NCBI RefSeq assembly: GCF_005239225.2 | Contig: NC_133294.1 | Location: forward strand, 3,968,001-4,032,000 | Direction: 5' to 3' | DNA from: Populus alba | Lineage: Eukaryota > Streptophyta > Magnoliopsida > Malpighiales > Salicaceae | DNA length: 64,000 nucleotides | In this document: positions 1-12,500 of the stretch, in pieces | How positions within the stretch are numbered: the first letter of the stretch is position 1 | Layout: every line of letters begins with the position of its first letter | The notes under the pieces: generated by a model | The model's database searches: none | The model's input: the letters and a program-made list of their open reading frames with translations, nothing else | What the model was told of the DNA's origin: nothing | Position numbers and translations under genes: made by a program

Positions 1-426
1 GGAAGACAGATTGTCTTCTTCCTAGATTCATTTCATGTATAATTCTCTCCTTCTTTAATTTCTCTCAGGAGAAAACTTGAGGCTTCCATTTTGGGAGGAG
101 TGCCATACTATACCTTGTTAGACTCGGTCTGGGATATGACTCGAAAATAACTCAGGTCATTGGGTTGTTGGGACTCCCAGAGTAAAAAAAAAATGAACAA
201 AACTAATTTTGTTTCATCCTTTTGTTAAAAAAATAATAAAAAAAAAAATCTTGGTGTTAACCTATCTAGATTTGGAGCGGTCTGGTCGAGTCATTGATCA
301 ATCAGTTTAGCTAAGTCAATGTAATTTTTCTAAAATCAACCTGCTAAATCGGAAGGATTTAATAACTTGTGCATATCTAAGCCACTGAAAAACCGTGGAA
401 AACCCAATAAAACCAGACTGAAGTTT

Positions 427-478
427 AAATGATGTTTCTGTGGAGTTTCGAAAATGATGTTTCTGTGGAGTTTCGAAA
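427..478. repeat. Short tandem duplication, 2 x ~26 bp
   Basis: The segment beginning aatgatgtttctgtgg and ending in gtttcga occurs twice in a row. The equivalent places near 21,463 and 46,571 have it once, preceded by a different short sequence. It is a small private duplication of copy A. Confidence 0.75.
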
Positions 479-1365
479 AATCAACAACTAAATTCCGAAG
501 CCTGACTGGATCCTTAAATGATCTTTCTTCTTCAGTCCATGCTTGAAAACGACTTTAGGACAGTGGTTGCGGAAAAACTACAAAAACCAACATGACTTTG
601 ATGCAAATGGACTTGGTCTCTTGGGCTCTTCTGACTAATTCCAGGTCCTTCCATGAAAGTTTCTAAATGATGATGACAAAAGTACATTGTTCCCCAAAAA
701 TTTGGTTAAATGGGTGGACAGCAGAAACCACTCCATAAGACAGAAAAATAATCTTACTTTGCTGGTAACTCCTTTCTCCTATGGATGTTTAAGATGGTGT
801 TTGTCCCTGCACTTTCTCAGCACACACAGTAGATTAATTCAAAGTATTTTGGCCCGACAATGCTTAAGAATTATTAAAACATGGAAGAAAGTGAGAAAAA
901 AATTCAAAAGCTGTTCAAATTTTGGCCTGATAATCCATCAGAAAATTCAGAATCACACAACAAAGATGATATTTCTTGAAAACATCTTCTGCCACAAGCT
1001 TGAGAAGGTCTCTAGGATAATGGAATGGTAGATGGACAAAAACAAAACCAAGACAACTTCAAGCATGTAAACTCAGTCTCGTCAACTTTTCCCCAAGTTG
1101 CTGAAAAAGGTTTGTTGTCATTACCTGTGGAATGATTATGCCACTGTTTCCCCAAGTTGCTAAAAAAGGTTGCTGTCATCTGTCTGAGAGTGATTTTAGA
1201 ATATTTTATTGTTAATATTAAAAATAAGTTTTAAAAATAATAAAAATATATTATTTTAATATATATATATAATAATATGAAACGCAATTTCTAAAACACT
1301 TTAAAATAAATAGATGAACCATAAAAGTACTTCATAAAACTGAAAATCCTTATTACTTTTTTAGA

Positions 1366-1585
1366 GTTTGTTTGGCAGTGTGATTGCGATTTCTTTTTAA
1401 AATAATTTTTCATGCAAAAATACATGTCAATGATATTTTTTTATTTTTAAAAAATTATTTTTGATATCAGTACATCAAAATGATTTGAAAACACTAAAAA
1501 CAAATTAATTTAAAGTTAATAAAAAAATAAAAAATATTTAAATTTTTTTCAAAAATGCTTTTGAAACGCAGAAATAAATAAGCTT
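1366..1585 (+). repeat. Dispersed non-coding repeat (poplar-type, MITE-like)
   Basis: The segment opens with gtttgtttggcagtgtgatt and closes with cttttgaaacgcagaaataa. Between them are the A/T runs and the 'gatatcagtacatcaaaatg' core that I recall as a very abundant Populus interspersed repeat. It occupies a place where the other block X copies have different sequence, so it is a private insertion or replacement. No coding capacity. The family assignment is from memory. Confidence 0.45.
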
Positions 1586-2659
1586 TGTACGGCATTTTGT
1601 TGGTCACATGGATCAACAGTGTCTAGCAATAAACCTACACAAACTCACCTGTTACCTGAAATCATAACTTGATTTCTAGAATTCTGGCTCTACTTTATTT
1701 AGTTTTGATAGTCAATATATCAAAACAAATATTTTTTTATCATCAGATTTTCACAACCCACCATTGAATTCAAACTCAAAGCAATAATCTGCTAAAATAA
1801 ATCCATTTTTTAGCTTAACTACAACACCTTAAAGTTTTCAATGCTAATAATATTTCATTTTTCGAAACAAACATAGTTATTCTCAATGCATGTGGACAAA
1901 TTTGGGCCACAATGCTTAAGATCATTATGGGCAGGCTAGTTGGCCAAGATTGAATTAAATATGATTGAAATTCAACAGCAAAAACTTTAATTGCTTGACT
2001 GGATTTTCACAAGTGGGATTTAATTATCTTTTTAAATGATCTTTCTGCTTTCAAGTTGAAGCCACCAACTTGTTTTTTTTTTTTTGTTTTCTTGTTTTTT
2101 TTTAAGTGGACAAAGCTTTCATTTGCTGAAAACTTGACTCGGGTAAATGTTTATTTGCTAGATATTTTGAATGTGACTCAATGCGCACTCGTCTAAGATG
2201 AAAACTTACAATAAAGTAGATATATAGACGAGGAAAATCCAAACAAGAGGATAAATCATTCGCTAGCAGTAACCAAAGAACAAGGGTGATTGTTTTGACG
2301 AACGAGGGAAGTAGTTGATGATCAAGAAACGATCAGCATGGTCAAAGGCACATGATTACAGATATTGGAAAAGCTAGAAAAGTAGTCTCCAAGATCTGCA
2401 AATTAATAAAGATTACGTTGAGGGAAAGAAGCAAGTAGAAGTGCGAGCCCGGAGAGACAGATAGTGCCTCGAAATCCAATCTGTTTTGAGGTGTCATTTT
2501 TTGCTTTGTTAATAGAAATTAATTCAATCTGTTTGGAATGTATTTTTATTTTCTATATAAAGATTAAAAAATAAGGGGAAGTTGGAATTCTCTGAAATCT
2601 TGTTAGAGTATGAGAAAATATCATAATCTTAAGTGGATTTCATAAGGTTCCACAGTATA

Positions 2660-3058
2660 TATTTTCATTTCTACCATTCAGATCCAAAGGCCGCATTATC
2701 TTCAACTAGTAATGTCTCCAAGAATTTCAGAAACTTGAAACTGGATTGGAGAAGCTGCCAGCTTCATGCAGGTGGTGTTGGTAGTAAGGAAGTTGTTGGA
2801 GGTTTGGTTTTCTCTTGTTGGGGCCGTGGTGAATCATTCTTTGGACACAGCAACGTGGATAGCTCACCATTCTTGGATAACTTTCCAGGAATCCCAATGG
2901 CAGGAATATTTTGCTATGGCGAAGTCGGACGTGTCTTTACATTGTTGAACGCAGATGACCATGAAGACCATGAAGAACAGACTTCGTGTTGCTGTCTACA
3001 TGTATATAGCACTATATATGTGTTGGTGTCTTATACTCCAGCACCTCTAAAGCATTAG
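2660..3058 (+). pseudogene. Stray last-exon fragment of the F-box/FIST gene (unit 1)
   Basis: The segment corresponds to exon 10 of the gene at 6,504-12,945, starting at the equivalent of base 12,547 and running through the same stop codon into about 100 bp of shared 3' flank. The frame is open for the whole fragment and includes the FIST_C-type stretch GIFCYGEVGR, in which one G is changed to V just downstream (GRVF for GRGF). There is no F-box, no upstream exon and no splice acceptor, because the homology starts inside the exon and abuts block X. It is a truncated duplicate and is unlikely to be expressed as protein. Confidence 0.85.
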
Positions 3059-3589
3059 AGTTTGTCCATCTTCTTATTGATGGATTACCAGAAGTACTGA
3101 TGACTCTCTCTACTATTGGTAGGACTTGTTGTTTTATTTTATTGGGGTGAAATCCTGTAGTTTGTAGGAGAAATATATCACTTTAGTACTGCAGTTCTCA
3201 GAACTCTTATCACATTTTCTGCTCATAACATAGTACTATTTATGGATCATACTAGACTTAGCTATACCATACTGACAGAATTGCGAGATTTTGTCATCTC
3301 TAGCAGCGGAGTGACAGACATAATTATTGTAATCAAAGTCTAATGAACACAATGCAGTTTTACAATTAGGGATGGATATTCGACAGCGTTGTCCGGCTAG
3401 GGTAAGAGTTACGTTAGACTCAGCTAGAGGCCTTGAAATATCCATGAGCACACAGTGTGTGTAAGAATCCACCATGATGTCTAATAAGCAAAAGCTTAAG
3501 CAGGCAACATATTCCTATATGTTCATGGAAGTTGATTATTGTACATAGTCCTAATTTTGGATTGACAACGTTAAATCTGGAATTAGTGC

Positions 3590-3990
3590 TTAATTGCTAA
3601 CAAGCCTTGTGGGCAAATTCGGATTTATGCCACCAGAGTAAGTTTCAGTTTATGGTTGCAGCATTAGCATAGAAGGTCACAATTTGATCTAAGCTAGGAA
3701 AGAGGCTTCTGATTTTGAATATATTCCTTCTCTACTTTCCTTACTGCATTTTCTTACAGGATATAAGATTGATTCGCTCATCAAAAAATAATATCATATG
3801 AGTGGTTTACTTAGTACAGTTTGTTTTGATATTGCATTTACTCCATTACCTTACTCCACTACTTCCGTGTGCCTCATTTTCAGGTCATTTGGAGTTTTGA
3901 AGCACTAGATGACTTGTTGTCTGAGTGGATAGGCTGCAATCTTAGGATGTTCTTCGTCAGCCTGATCCACTTGACTCGGTTTAATTGCAA
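3590..3990 (+). pseudogene. LysM receptor-like kinase (CERK1/LYK type) relic, unit 1 copy a
   Basis: Two short islands look like kinase exons of CERK1-type LysM receptor kinases. At 3,608-3,638 the frame reads GKFGFMPPE followed at once by a GT donor; the family has GTFGYMPPE at an exon end. At about 3,944-3,978 it reads EDVLRQPDPLDS, the start of the segment before the conserved C-terminal kinase helix. The rest is missing or unreadable. The same relic recurs at 13,867, 33,741 and 43,555. The call rests on two motifs in the right order. Confidence 0.5.
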
Positions 3991-4499
3991 TGTAAATTTT
4001 GATCAAGTTTGTGTTTATATACTAGACTTTTATTTTTTAACAAAAATATACAGCGTGTGAGTTTTTTACAGTAATAATAGACATAATTTATTGTAAATTA
4101 TTCCAGTAAAATTATCATTTTACTTTTTTATTTTTTATTTCTTAAACTTTGCTTGAAAGTAGAATAATATTTTTCAACGTGACAAAATTGTTTTTGTAAG
4201 ATTCATTAGAGGTATTTTGATCTATTACTTTTTTTTGCATCGAATAAATATTAATTTCATATGCTAATTTTTTTAATTGAAATGCGGTAGAGCATAAGTT
4301 ACATAGTTAGTTATTATAGCATATACTAGGAAAGACGGTGCTCTTACTATGCATCACCGCACAAAATACTATTTATTTTAATAGTATTATTTGTTTTGCC
4401 TTTAGTTTTTTTTTCTTTCTAAATTTATTTTTTTTTTCTAATTTCATACTTAATTATTTAGTTTATTGGAAATTATACTTTATAATTTATTATGGTTTG
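3991..4499. other. AT-rich intergenic, nothing recognised
   Basis: Very AT-rich DNA with homopolymer T and A runs. The only long frame is low-complexity Phe/Leu/Tyr and has no family features. Confidence 0.6.
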
Positions 4500-5290
4500 T
4501 TTTATATGTGGTTAGCTTAGTCTCATAACTTGTATTACGAGTTTTAACGAGTTGACTCGAGTTTTTTTTAATTAACAATTTTTTTTTCAATTTTATTCTT
4601 CAACATTGAGTTGATTGTGTATTAGACTTTATAATTTATTTTGATTTACTTTCTACGAGATTATTTCATTCTCATGACTTAAGTCACGTGTTTAGCGGGT
4701 TAACCCAGTTGACTCGAGTTTTTTTTTTTGTCTTCTTTAATTGGTATTTTTTTTTATATTTCATCTTTCAGCATTTAATTGATTATGAATTAGACTTCAT
4801 GATTTATTTTTGTTTGCTTTCTATAAGGTTATTCTGTTTTTATTATTAAGGTCAAGTGTTTTACAAGTTAACCCGAGTAAACTTGGGTTGTTTTAATGTG
4901 TTCTATTTTTAGATTGATTTTTCTTTTCATCTTCAACCTTTAGCTATGGGTTTATTTAAAATTAAGCTTCATAATTTCTTTTGATTATTTTTTATGGGGT
5001 TATCACAATCTCATGACCTTGATTGCAGGTTTGGTAGATTAATCCGCGTTGACTCAGGTTATTTTTTTTTTATTTACTTTCTATGATCGATTTCATGACT
5101 TGGGTCATAAGTTTGACAATTTAACTCAAGTTAATTTTTTTTTTTCAATTCCATTCTTAAACTTTGGGTTGATTGAGAATTGAGCTTCATTATTTGTTTT
5201 GATTTGCTTTGTATGGGGTTATCATGGTCTCATAATCCATACTATGGATTTGATAGGTTAACTTAAATTGATCCAAATAAATCCAATATA
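4500..5290. repeat. Degenerate tandem repeat, about six units of ~160-175 bp
   Basis: A block centred on variants of 'ggttaacccgagttgactcg', then a T-run, then 'caacattgagttgattgtg', then 'ctttctacgagattat' recurs at about 4,551, 4,708, 4,873 and 5,048, with shorter partial units to 5,280. The period drifts from 157 to about 175 bp. There are no open frames. The same array is at about 34,636-35,415 in unit 2, so it predates the large duplication. Confidence 0.65.
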
Positions 5291-5902
5291 TTGTCATTTT
5301 AATATTATATATTTTTTTAAAAAATGTTGTCTTGAATTTTTGGTAATCAAATTATGTTTTTATCAGTTATTCGAGTTGCTTTTGGATTCATCAAGTTAAT
5401 CGGGTCAATCTCCACATGGTTTATTTTTTTCTATGAAAAAATATTAGCAATAACTAGATGTTTCTTTTATGTGTTCAAAATTTTTTTGATCTGAATCACG
5501 ATTTAGTAGTCAATAATCTAATCAATACTAAAATGCTTTGTTTTTTTTTTTTTTTCAACAAAATGGATGTTGGTTCTTTCTATGAAAATTCAAGCTATGG
5601 TAAATCTGATTACGACGAAAATAGGTTGTGAGATTAAGCTTTTGTTTGGTGAGCAAGACCCATGATCATCATGATTAGTACTCGCTTGATTTCTTTTGAA
5701 CCATCTTGTGTGATCCATCACCATTTTATCCGTGTTAAGTTTTAAAAATGCTTGAAAAATATAAAATTAATATTTTTTAATAATTTTAATATAAAAAATA
5801 AAATAAAATATTATTTTTAAATAAAAAAACACTTTTAAAAAACACTATCCACCATAATAAACATAAAACCTTTTTTGTATGTCTACATCATACTTCTAAA
5901 TG

Positions 5903-6080
5903 ATTTTTTTTAATTAACATGGGTGTTCGGATCAACTTGCATATATCTTAATTAATTTTACAGGTTCTAAAATTAATAATTATATAAGTTTCTAGTAGTT
6001 TTAAGATTTATAAAACTCGAACCGATAATTTTTAATAAATAAATTTAAAATATAAATAATTAAATTACACGCTCAAGATT
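5903..6080 (-). mobile_element. tRNA-derived SINE relic (Salicaceae SINE-like), unit 1
   Basis: Read on the minus strand, there is a B-box-like GGTTCGAGT (6,015-6,023 on plus) followed by a body that matches the SINE relics at 24,741-24,902 and 24,922-25,040. It ends in 'GAACACCCATGTTAATTA' and an A-run, the usual tail of these elements. The A-box region is badly decayed. The Salicaceae SINE assignment is from memory of the consensus tail. Confidence 0.55.
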
Positions 6081-6185
6081 TTTGACTTTTCTAATCTTAC
6101 ATGTTGTTAACAGTCTATCTTGGATGGTCAAGTCCAAATCAACAATGACCATTATTGAATCCAAACCCCACCATTAATAGATTAC

Positions 6186-6199
6186 TTCATACGTATGAA
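6186..6199. promoter_or_regulatory. Perfect 14-bp palindrome TTCATACGTATGAA
   Basis: A perfect palindrome around the core TACGTA lies about 305 bp upstream of the F-box/FIST start codon and is conserved at the same place in unit 2. TACGTA is an A-box type bZIP-binding core. A promoter role is inference only. Confidence 0.3.
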
Positions 6200-6503
6200 A
6201 TAATATTCATACACTTTGGGGCCACTCGTCTTTGTAGTCCACTAAACGTTTTTATGGGTTCCATTTCAAATTAGCTACGTACGATCTGTTTGGAGTCTAT
6301 TTGACCTACATTGAAAAGTTGTAGATTTGAGTTCTTCTCCGTGAAAAAAGGGGCAAGTTTATGGACATTTCTTTGAATGCAGGTGCCCGAAATTACGCCG
6401 GAGTCTTCACTGTTAGTAATTGACTTCCTTTTGAGGCTCTCCATAAATTAACACCCATCACGTCCAGGTAAAGTAATAGTTGCACCCTATCTAGATATCA
6501 GCA

Positions 6504-9500
6504 ATGGAGAGGAAACCTAAAGAACCCCGAACGCCATTGACAGGCTTTGCGTCAATAAACGAAGACCTTGTTCAAAACATTCTAAAGAGAACACCAGCAA
6601 CATCCTTCGCAGCAGCAGCTTGTGTTTGCAAATCATGGAACCAAACTTGCAATCAAATCCTCTCCAAACCAAAGCTTGCTTCTGCCTTTTCTCTCAACCC
6701 AGACCAGAAGGTTTGTTGGGCCTTCGAAAGAAAACCTACAAATGCCATTATATTTTATGGTAAGTCTCTAACTTGAATTGACTTTGAGTGTGTTTTCATG
6801 ATGATCAAACAGGTTGCATCACAAGAGGTTGTGAATAAGGTTCTCTCCGAGCCCATTAGACCCCAGTTTGCCATTGCAAATGTTATTGGGAGTGGTGTTG
6901 ATTTGAGTGAAACCCTCAATTTTGTAAGATTTATCAGTAAACTTTGCCTTTTTATTTCTTGTTACCAAGGAAAAACTCGATCCTAAAGCCCTTGGAAGAG
7001 GGGTTAATGTTTACTCGAGCTACAAAATAACATAAGTTAATAATATTTTGATGTCTCTTTTTTATTCTTCTTCGTTTTAACTCCTTTTGACCTTCTTCTA
7101 CTTCCACTTCTTCCTCTTATTCCTTTTTTTTGTTAATCTAATTCTATGTTACTCTGTATGGTATATGTTGCAGTTAGCAGCGAAACTTGGTTCAAAAACT
7201 CCAATTATTGTGTCTTGTGCAAATGGAATCATAGGAAGAGATGCTGTTACTGATGAACATCAAGAGGTCGCCGCTTTTAACATTTTTTCTTCTCTTGTTC
7301 TTAAGAAAGATGAAAGGTTTTATGAATTCTTGGCTTGGTAATCAACAAATTTGCATGCAGGTTATGTTAGAAGATTTTTGGGCTGATGCTGCATCAAAAA
7401 ATTCAGGCTTTGGTGTCCTGCTGACTGTGGGATTCTTTCCGGGACTCCAAGTTGAAGCTATCCCGCTGTTACGGCCAAGAAAGGTCAGAAGTTTTTTTTT
7501 TTTTTTTTTTCATATCCTTTATTTTACTTTAGCTATTGGCTTTATTGCCTTTTCAATATATCTTGATGATTATAAGAGAAAAAAAGAAAAAAGAAAGGTC
7601 AGAAGTTTGCCTTATTTAGAAAGTGATATTTCTTAGAGCCGGTTTGCTCCTTCTCAAATGGCATCACAGAGAACCACAAAAAGTCAGTCTACAAATAGAA
7701 TCTCAGATAGAGATGCTATCTTTGCTAACAGTCATTATACTTGATATATACTATAATTTTTAAACCCGGTTTGATTTAGCCTGTTGATGCGAAACCAGCT
7801 TGAACTTGGTTTAATAAAAATTATTTAAGAGTTTTCCATATAATTCGGTCAAAACTTAGGTTTATTTAAAAAAAAAAAAAAAAAAAAAAACATGCCTCCA
7901 CAAAAATAAATAAAAAAAGCATCAACACTGCAATCAATCTTCTTATTATTTATAAGTGGTATGAGCTGTGCTAAAAAAAAAGTAGAAAAATATTTGTTAA
8001 TTGAAAGTAAATACCATGATTCTTTGGGTGAATAAAATAAGAAAAGAGAAAAGAGATTTTTTTTTTTTTTTTATGTTGATAGAACCATGATACTGAATTC
8101 TGATATAGCATAGGAAATCATTTTTTTTTTCTTAAAAGTTATTATCTAAAGTTATTTTATGTACAATATTACTTCATGGTGTCATGTGATTTGACTTCAA
8201 CACCATTGTAGTGTGCTAGCTGTATTGTTTTCAAGCTCTCTTGATGAAATTCTAGCAATCAATTCTTATAATTTTTGTCAATCTTTAATTATTTATTTTT
8301 TTATTTCAAATGTGCAAGTTTCATTTGTGTAGGTTGTAGGTTTTATATATAGTGCAACATGTTTTATCTCTTTTCACTGCTAAAAAATTAATAAATATAA
8401 ATAAAAATATCGAGGAAATATATTCATTGATAAATTACCGACATAAATATTCTCTTGATATTTAGCGAGTGAATTAGAGTGGAAAAAAAAATGATTAAAA
8501 CAAAGCAAAAAAAATGATGACGTGCCATTTTTACTAACGAAATTACCGATGGAATAAATTCTGTTGGTAAATTTGTTGGTAAACTGTGAACACTGTTCAT
8601 CATGTCAATTACAAAGGGAATCACCAACAAAAAATTCCGTCGATATTTTCTGAGAGCTCTGAAATTGTTCACTTCCTAATTGCATTGTTAATTACTGTTT
8701 TTTACAGATAAAATCATCGATGGAATGAAAAGGCGTCGGTGTTATTTTGGCAGTTTTCTAAAAAATTTCTATTAAATTAAATATTACAAATAGAATCATC
8801 AATGGATTGAAAGACTCGTTGGTGATATTTAGTGATTTCTGAAAATTTTTGATTAAATTAAAAATTTAAATTAAATATTACAAATGAAATCACCAATGAA
8901 ATGATTAAAAATATTAATGTTTAATTATTCGTGGTTAAAACGCGTCAACAAAGTAGATTATAACATTAAGGGTATATTTCTGCTAAACATTTCGTAACTC
9001 ATAGCCACCCATTTGCCACTTCTGATACTGATCTTGAGTGTTTTTGTTGACATGGTGACATCAGGCAGCTAGTGGAATGGCAATGGTTGATAAGTTTGTG
9101 ATGGATATTAGGAATTACTCAGCAAATGTTTCTGGTTCCACTTCACCGGCTCTCCTTATAATGTTTGGAGTAAGTTAATACATGTTTTCATGCTTGCACA
9201 TTCTTAATTGCATAGTTTTGAAATTGAATCTTACCTAATGGATCGATCCAAAACCCGGCCGATTCGGAATTGAAATTTTTAGCTAATATCATGAGATGTG
9301 AATTTTGTTCCACTCTAGGGTGAAAAGGCCGAGCAAAAACCTGTCATGGAAAAGTTGGGTGAGTTTTTCTAGACAAGCGATCTTTGAATTTACTTTTGTT
9401 TGATTTTGTTCGAAGGAAAATACATCGAGGCTCGTCCGCCCACATAAAATATATATAGGCAGCAAAGAGAGCTGATATTTAACTTTTGGGGCTGCTGAGA

Positions 9501-12500
9501 GAAGGCAACAACTACTAATGCAATTATTGAAAATCTTAGTCCATTCTATTATAATTCTTTTTCTGAATTTGATCCTTACACCACCATTTTTGTGCTTTTA
9601 CAAGATATATTTTCTTGATTTCCTTTCTTCCAACCATTATAAACCCGATTCCTAAAACGCATAGTTACCTGATATGGAGTCTGGCTTGGCTAATGACTTG
9701 AGTAATGAGTTTACTATCTCTACCCGGATCTATCTTAAAAAATATATTGTTTCAAATAAAAAATAAAAAAAAGGTAAAATGATATCATTTTAAACAAATA
9801 AAATATAAAATTTCTTGAAATTAACTGGTCAATTAACATAGATCTGACCATGCTAATATATATTTCGGTTCAATAAAAAACTCAGCTTAGGCTAAGCTCT
9901 TGATCAACAAGTCACCCTGTTGATATGTCGGATGAGTTTAATAACTATAATAAAAAAAAAATTCTAAAACATATCTATTTAGTTGATAACTTAAGTCACT
10001 TATACTCCTTGATCCAGATTTTGCAATTCTTGATCAAGATTTACAACACTAGCTAGGTTCTTGAAGTTGATAATATATATTTTATGTTACAGATCATGCC
10101 ACGTCGAGGGAAACTTTCATTGCGGGTGATCAGAGAGCTCAATTCCTGTACAAAAGTGGCATAGAGTCAAGAAATGTACATGGGAGCGGCAATGAATATA
10201 TTTCTGATGCAGTTGTTCTTGTTTTTGCAAGGGATCGACACAGAGCTTCTGGTATCTGTTTATTCATCCATGTTCTTACTACATCATTCTCTTTTGACAT
10301 CTAAAAATGGAGAGATAAAACATCCCTTCAAGCACTTGTGATAAGATTAGAACAATAAATGTTTTTGACATGGCTCATAGGGCAAGGCCAGTACGTGGGC
10401 AGTGGGAGCACTTGCTTACACTGGCCTCAAAATATTTTCATAGGTGTAAAATAAAAAAAAAGTTTTTTTAAAAAAAAATTAATGACTATACATTCTTTAG
10501 ATTTCATATGCGGTCGTATATTGTTTTATTGTTTTCTTACATATCTCTTTTATATTTATTTTTAAACTTAAATGTTATCCTTAAATTCTTCTTTTTTTTT
10601 CATTCGTTTCTAAATAATTTATTTTCAAAAATTATAAATTCAGAATGTATTTTTATCTTAATCTTGCTCCTGTTTGACAATTACAAATTTGATTTTAAAT
10701 CCCAATTCTTATTATTTATCCTTTTTGTTTTTTTGAAAATTGAGAAAATTTATTAAGCTGGCCATCTAGAGGATGAAAATCCAGCAAAACAAAGAAACAT
10801 AATAGTTATGGCAGAATAATATGATACAGACACTAAATACTCCAGTCCACTACACTTTTCTCTATTTTTTAAGATATCCATACCAGTATATACGAAACTA
10901 GATTTATAGGAACGAAACCAAGATGCAACTTAATGAAATAAAAGACAAAAAACATGTTTTCAATCTGGAATGATTGCCTCGAATATGAATTTGTTATTAA
11001 ATAAAATGAATAGAATTATGGAAATAAATGATGATTAAGTAGATGTTTTAATAGATAGAGCTAGCAGCATTCTTGTTCAAATGCCAACATAAAATATATG
11101 TTCTCTTTTGTTTCTGTCCATATGTGTTCATCTATATATAGACTTTGCTCCCACTGACAAAAGTTTTTTACTTTGCCACTGATTGTCCCTGTGCAAGGAT
11201 GACACACAAATCATACATATGACATGTTATCTCATCATATATACCTCTGATGCTTTGGCTTAATGAGCAGATGTAGGGGAAATCCAGTTCCATTCTGCAT
11301 TATCAAGTGGTGTTTCTACAGTAGGTCCAAGGTACAAGGTAGTTTCTGTCAAAGAGATTCAACCTGAGACAGATCTTACTACATGCCTTAAAGCTAGAAG
11401 AGAAGGAGAGCAAGAGATTCTAGGAGGTCAAAGGATTATAGATGAGATCAACAATGAGGTATTTGCCTTACGATGATTTAGCTAGTTGTTTGTACCGTTT
11501 GCTTCTGCTTTGACGTTACCGGAAAATCCCTGAGACCGATTGCATAGTTGTGTCCGCAAGATCTTGTTTAGTGACATTATCGAGTTATATTTTTAAAATT
11601 ATATGGTTGAAAATGTGATTACTTTCTCATTTATGATGCTTAAACCTTATAAAAAAAAGGTCCATGTACGTATTCGTACTTCGATAGAGTGATTTTATGT
11701 AAGTGAAGAAGAAATACACCAGGAGACCTATATCATCTCTTCTAAGATCCAAATACTCCTATCCCTTTTAAGTTCAAGCAATTTCTACCAAAATAATTAA
11801 AATACTAACCCTTTTACCACTCATATGCCTTTAAAATAGACTTGTTTGATTTGTTTGTTCCTCCTTTTGTTGCTCTCCTATGTTTCATGCAATAGTTTTT
11901 ATATTTTTATTTTTTCTATTTGTTCATCTGATATAAGTTAGGCTATTATTTTTATAGTCTTTTTGTTAATAAAATTTTGACTATTAACCAAAAAAAAAAA
12001 AAAAAAACAAGATACTTTTGCCATGGATCCCTAGAGTAAGCCATAGAAGAATTCCTTGATAACTACAAACCTATAATCTGAAATCTCACATTAGAGCTCT
12101 TAAGCTTACATTTAAGAGATAGAATACGTGTATGAGTTAAATTTTCAGCTATTAGTTATAATTTGTCTCTAGGCTTTAAAGTTCCATGAATGAAGTTTTC
12201 TGCTATTGATTTTTTCCAATATATGACAGTTGGTGAACAAAACTGAACTGTTCATTGGGGTTTCAAAACAAAGACAATGCGATATTGGGTCAGAGAATCC
12301 AAAACTGTTGAGATCCCTGGCTTTCCATGAAGTTAAGGGGTGAGATGCTGAACTTTCACCAGTATTTATGTATGGTGGCATTGTATTTTTTACAGAAAGT
12401 TTGCCAAGCACTTGAGACTTTTTTTTCTTAGCTTGGTTTTAAGTATATTCTCAAAGATTATCTTCTTATTAATACATGGATTGCTTGTCAACAGAGGAGA

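Larger units (their letters stand above)
1..2659. repeat. Flanking block X, copy A (non-coding)
   Basis: This copy matches 16,179-16,298 plus 21,125-24,600, 26,140-27,633 and 46,179-49,745, with differences mainly in indels. It lacks a block of about 800 bp seen in the other copies after their equivalent of position 1,070. A dispersed repeat sits at about 1,366-1,585 where the other copies have unrelated sequence. I found no reading frame with family resemblance. The short open frames are similar between copies only because the copies themselves are similar. It ends where the F-box/FIST exon fragment begins at 2,660. The origin is unknown. Confidence 0.8.

Noticed and set aside
687..1031. A 114-codon open frame repeated at 21,711 and 46,806
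   Set aside because: It starts at a non-ATG codon, has no family resemblance, and breaks at different points in the three copies. Its recurrence is explained by block X being duplicated.
3236..3475. Minus-strand 79-codon frame repeated at 33,370
   Set aside because: It lies in the 3' flank of the exon fragment. It is identical in both units because they are recent duplicates, and no domain was recognised.
6711..6762. Longer exon 1 using the GT at 6,760
   Set aside because: Using that donor puts the next exon into a frame that meets TAA within a few codons. The GT at 6,711 keeps phase 0 and joins NPDQK to VASQEVVNKVL as the family expects.
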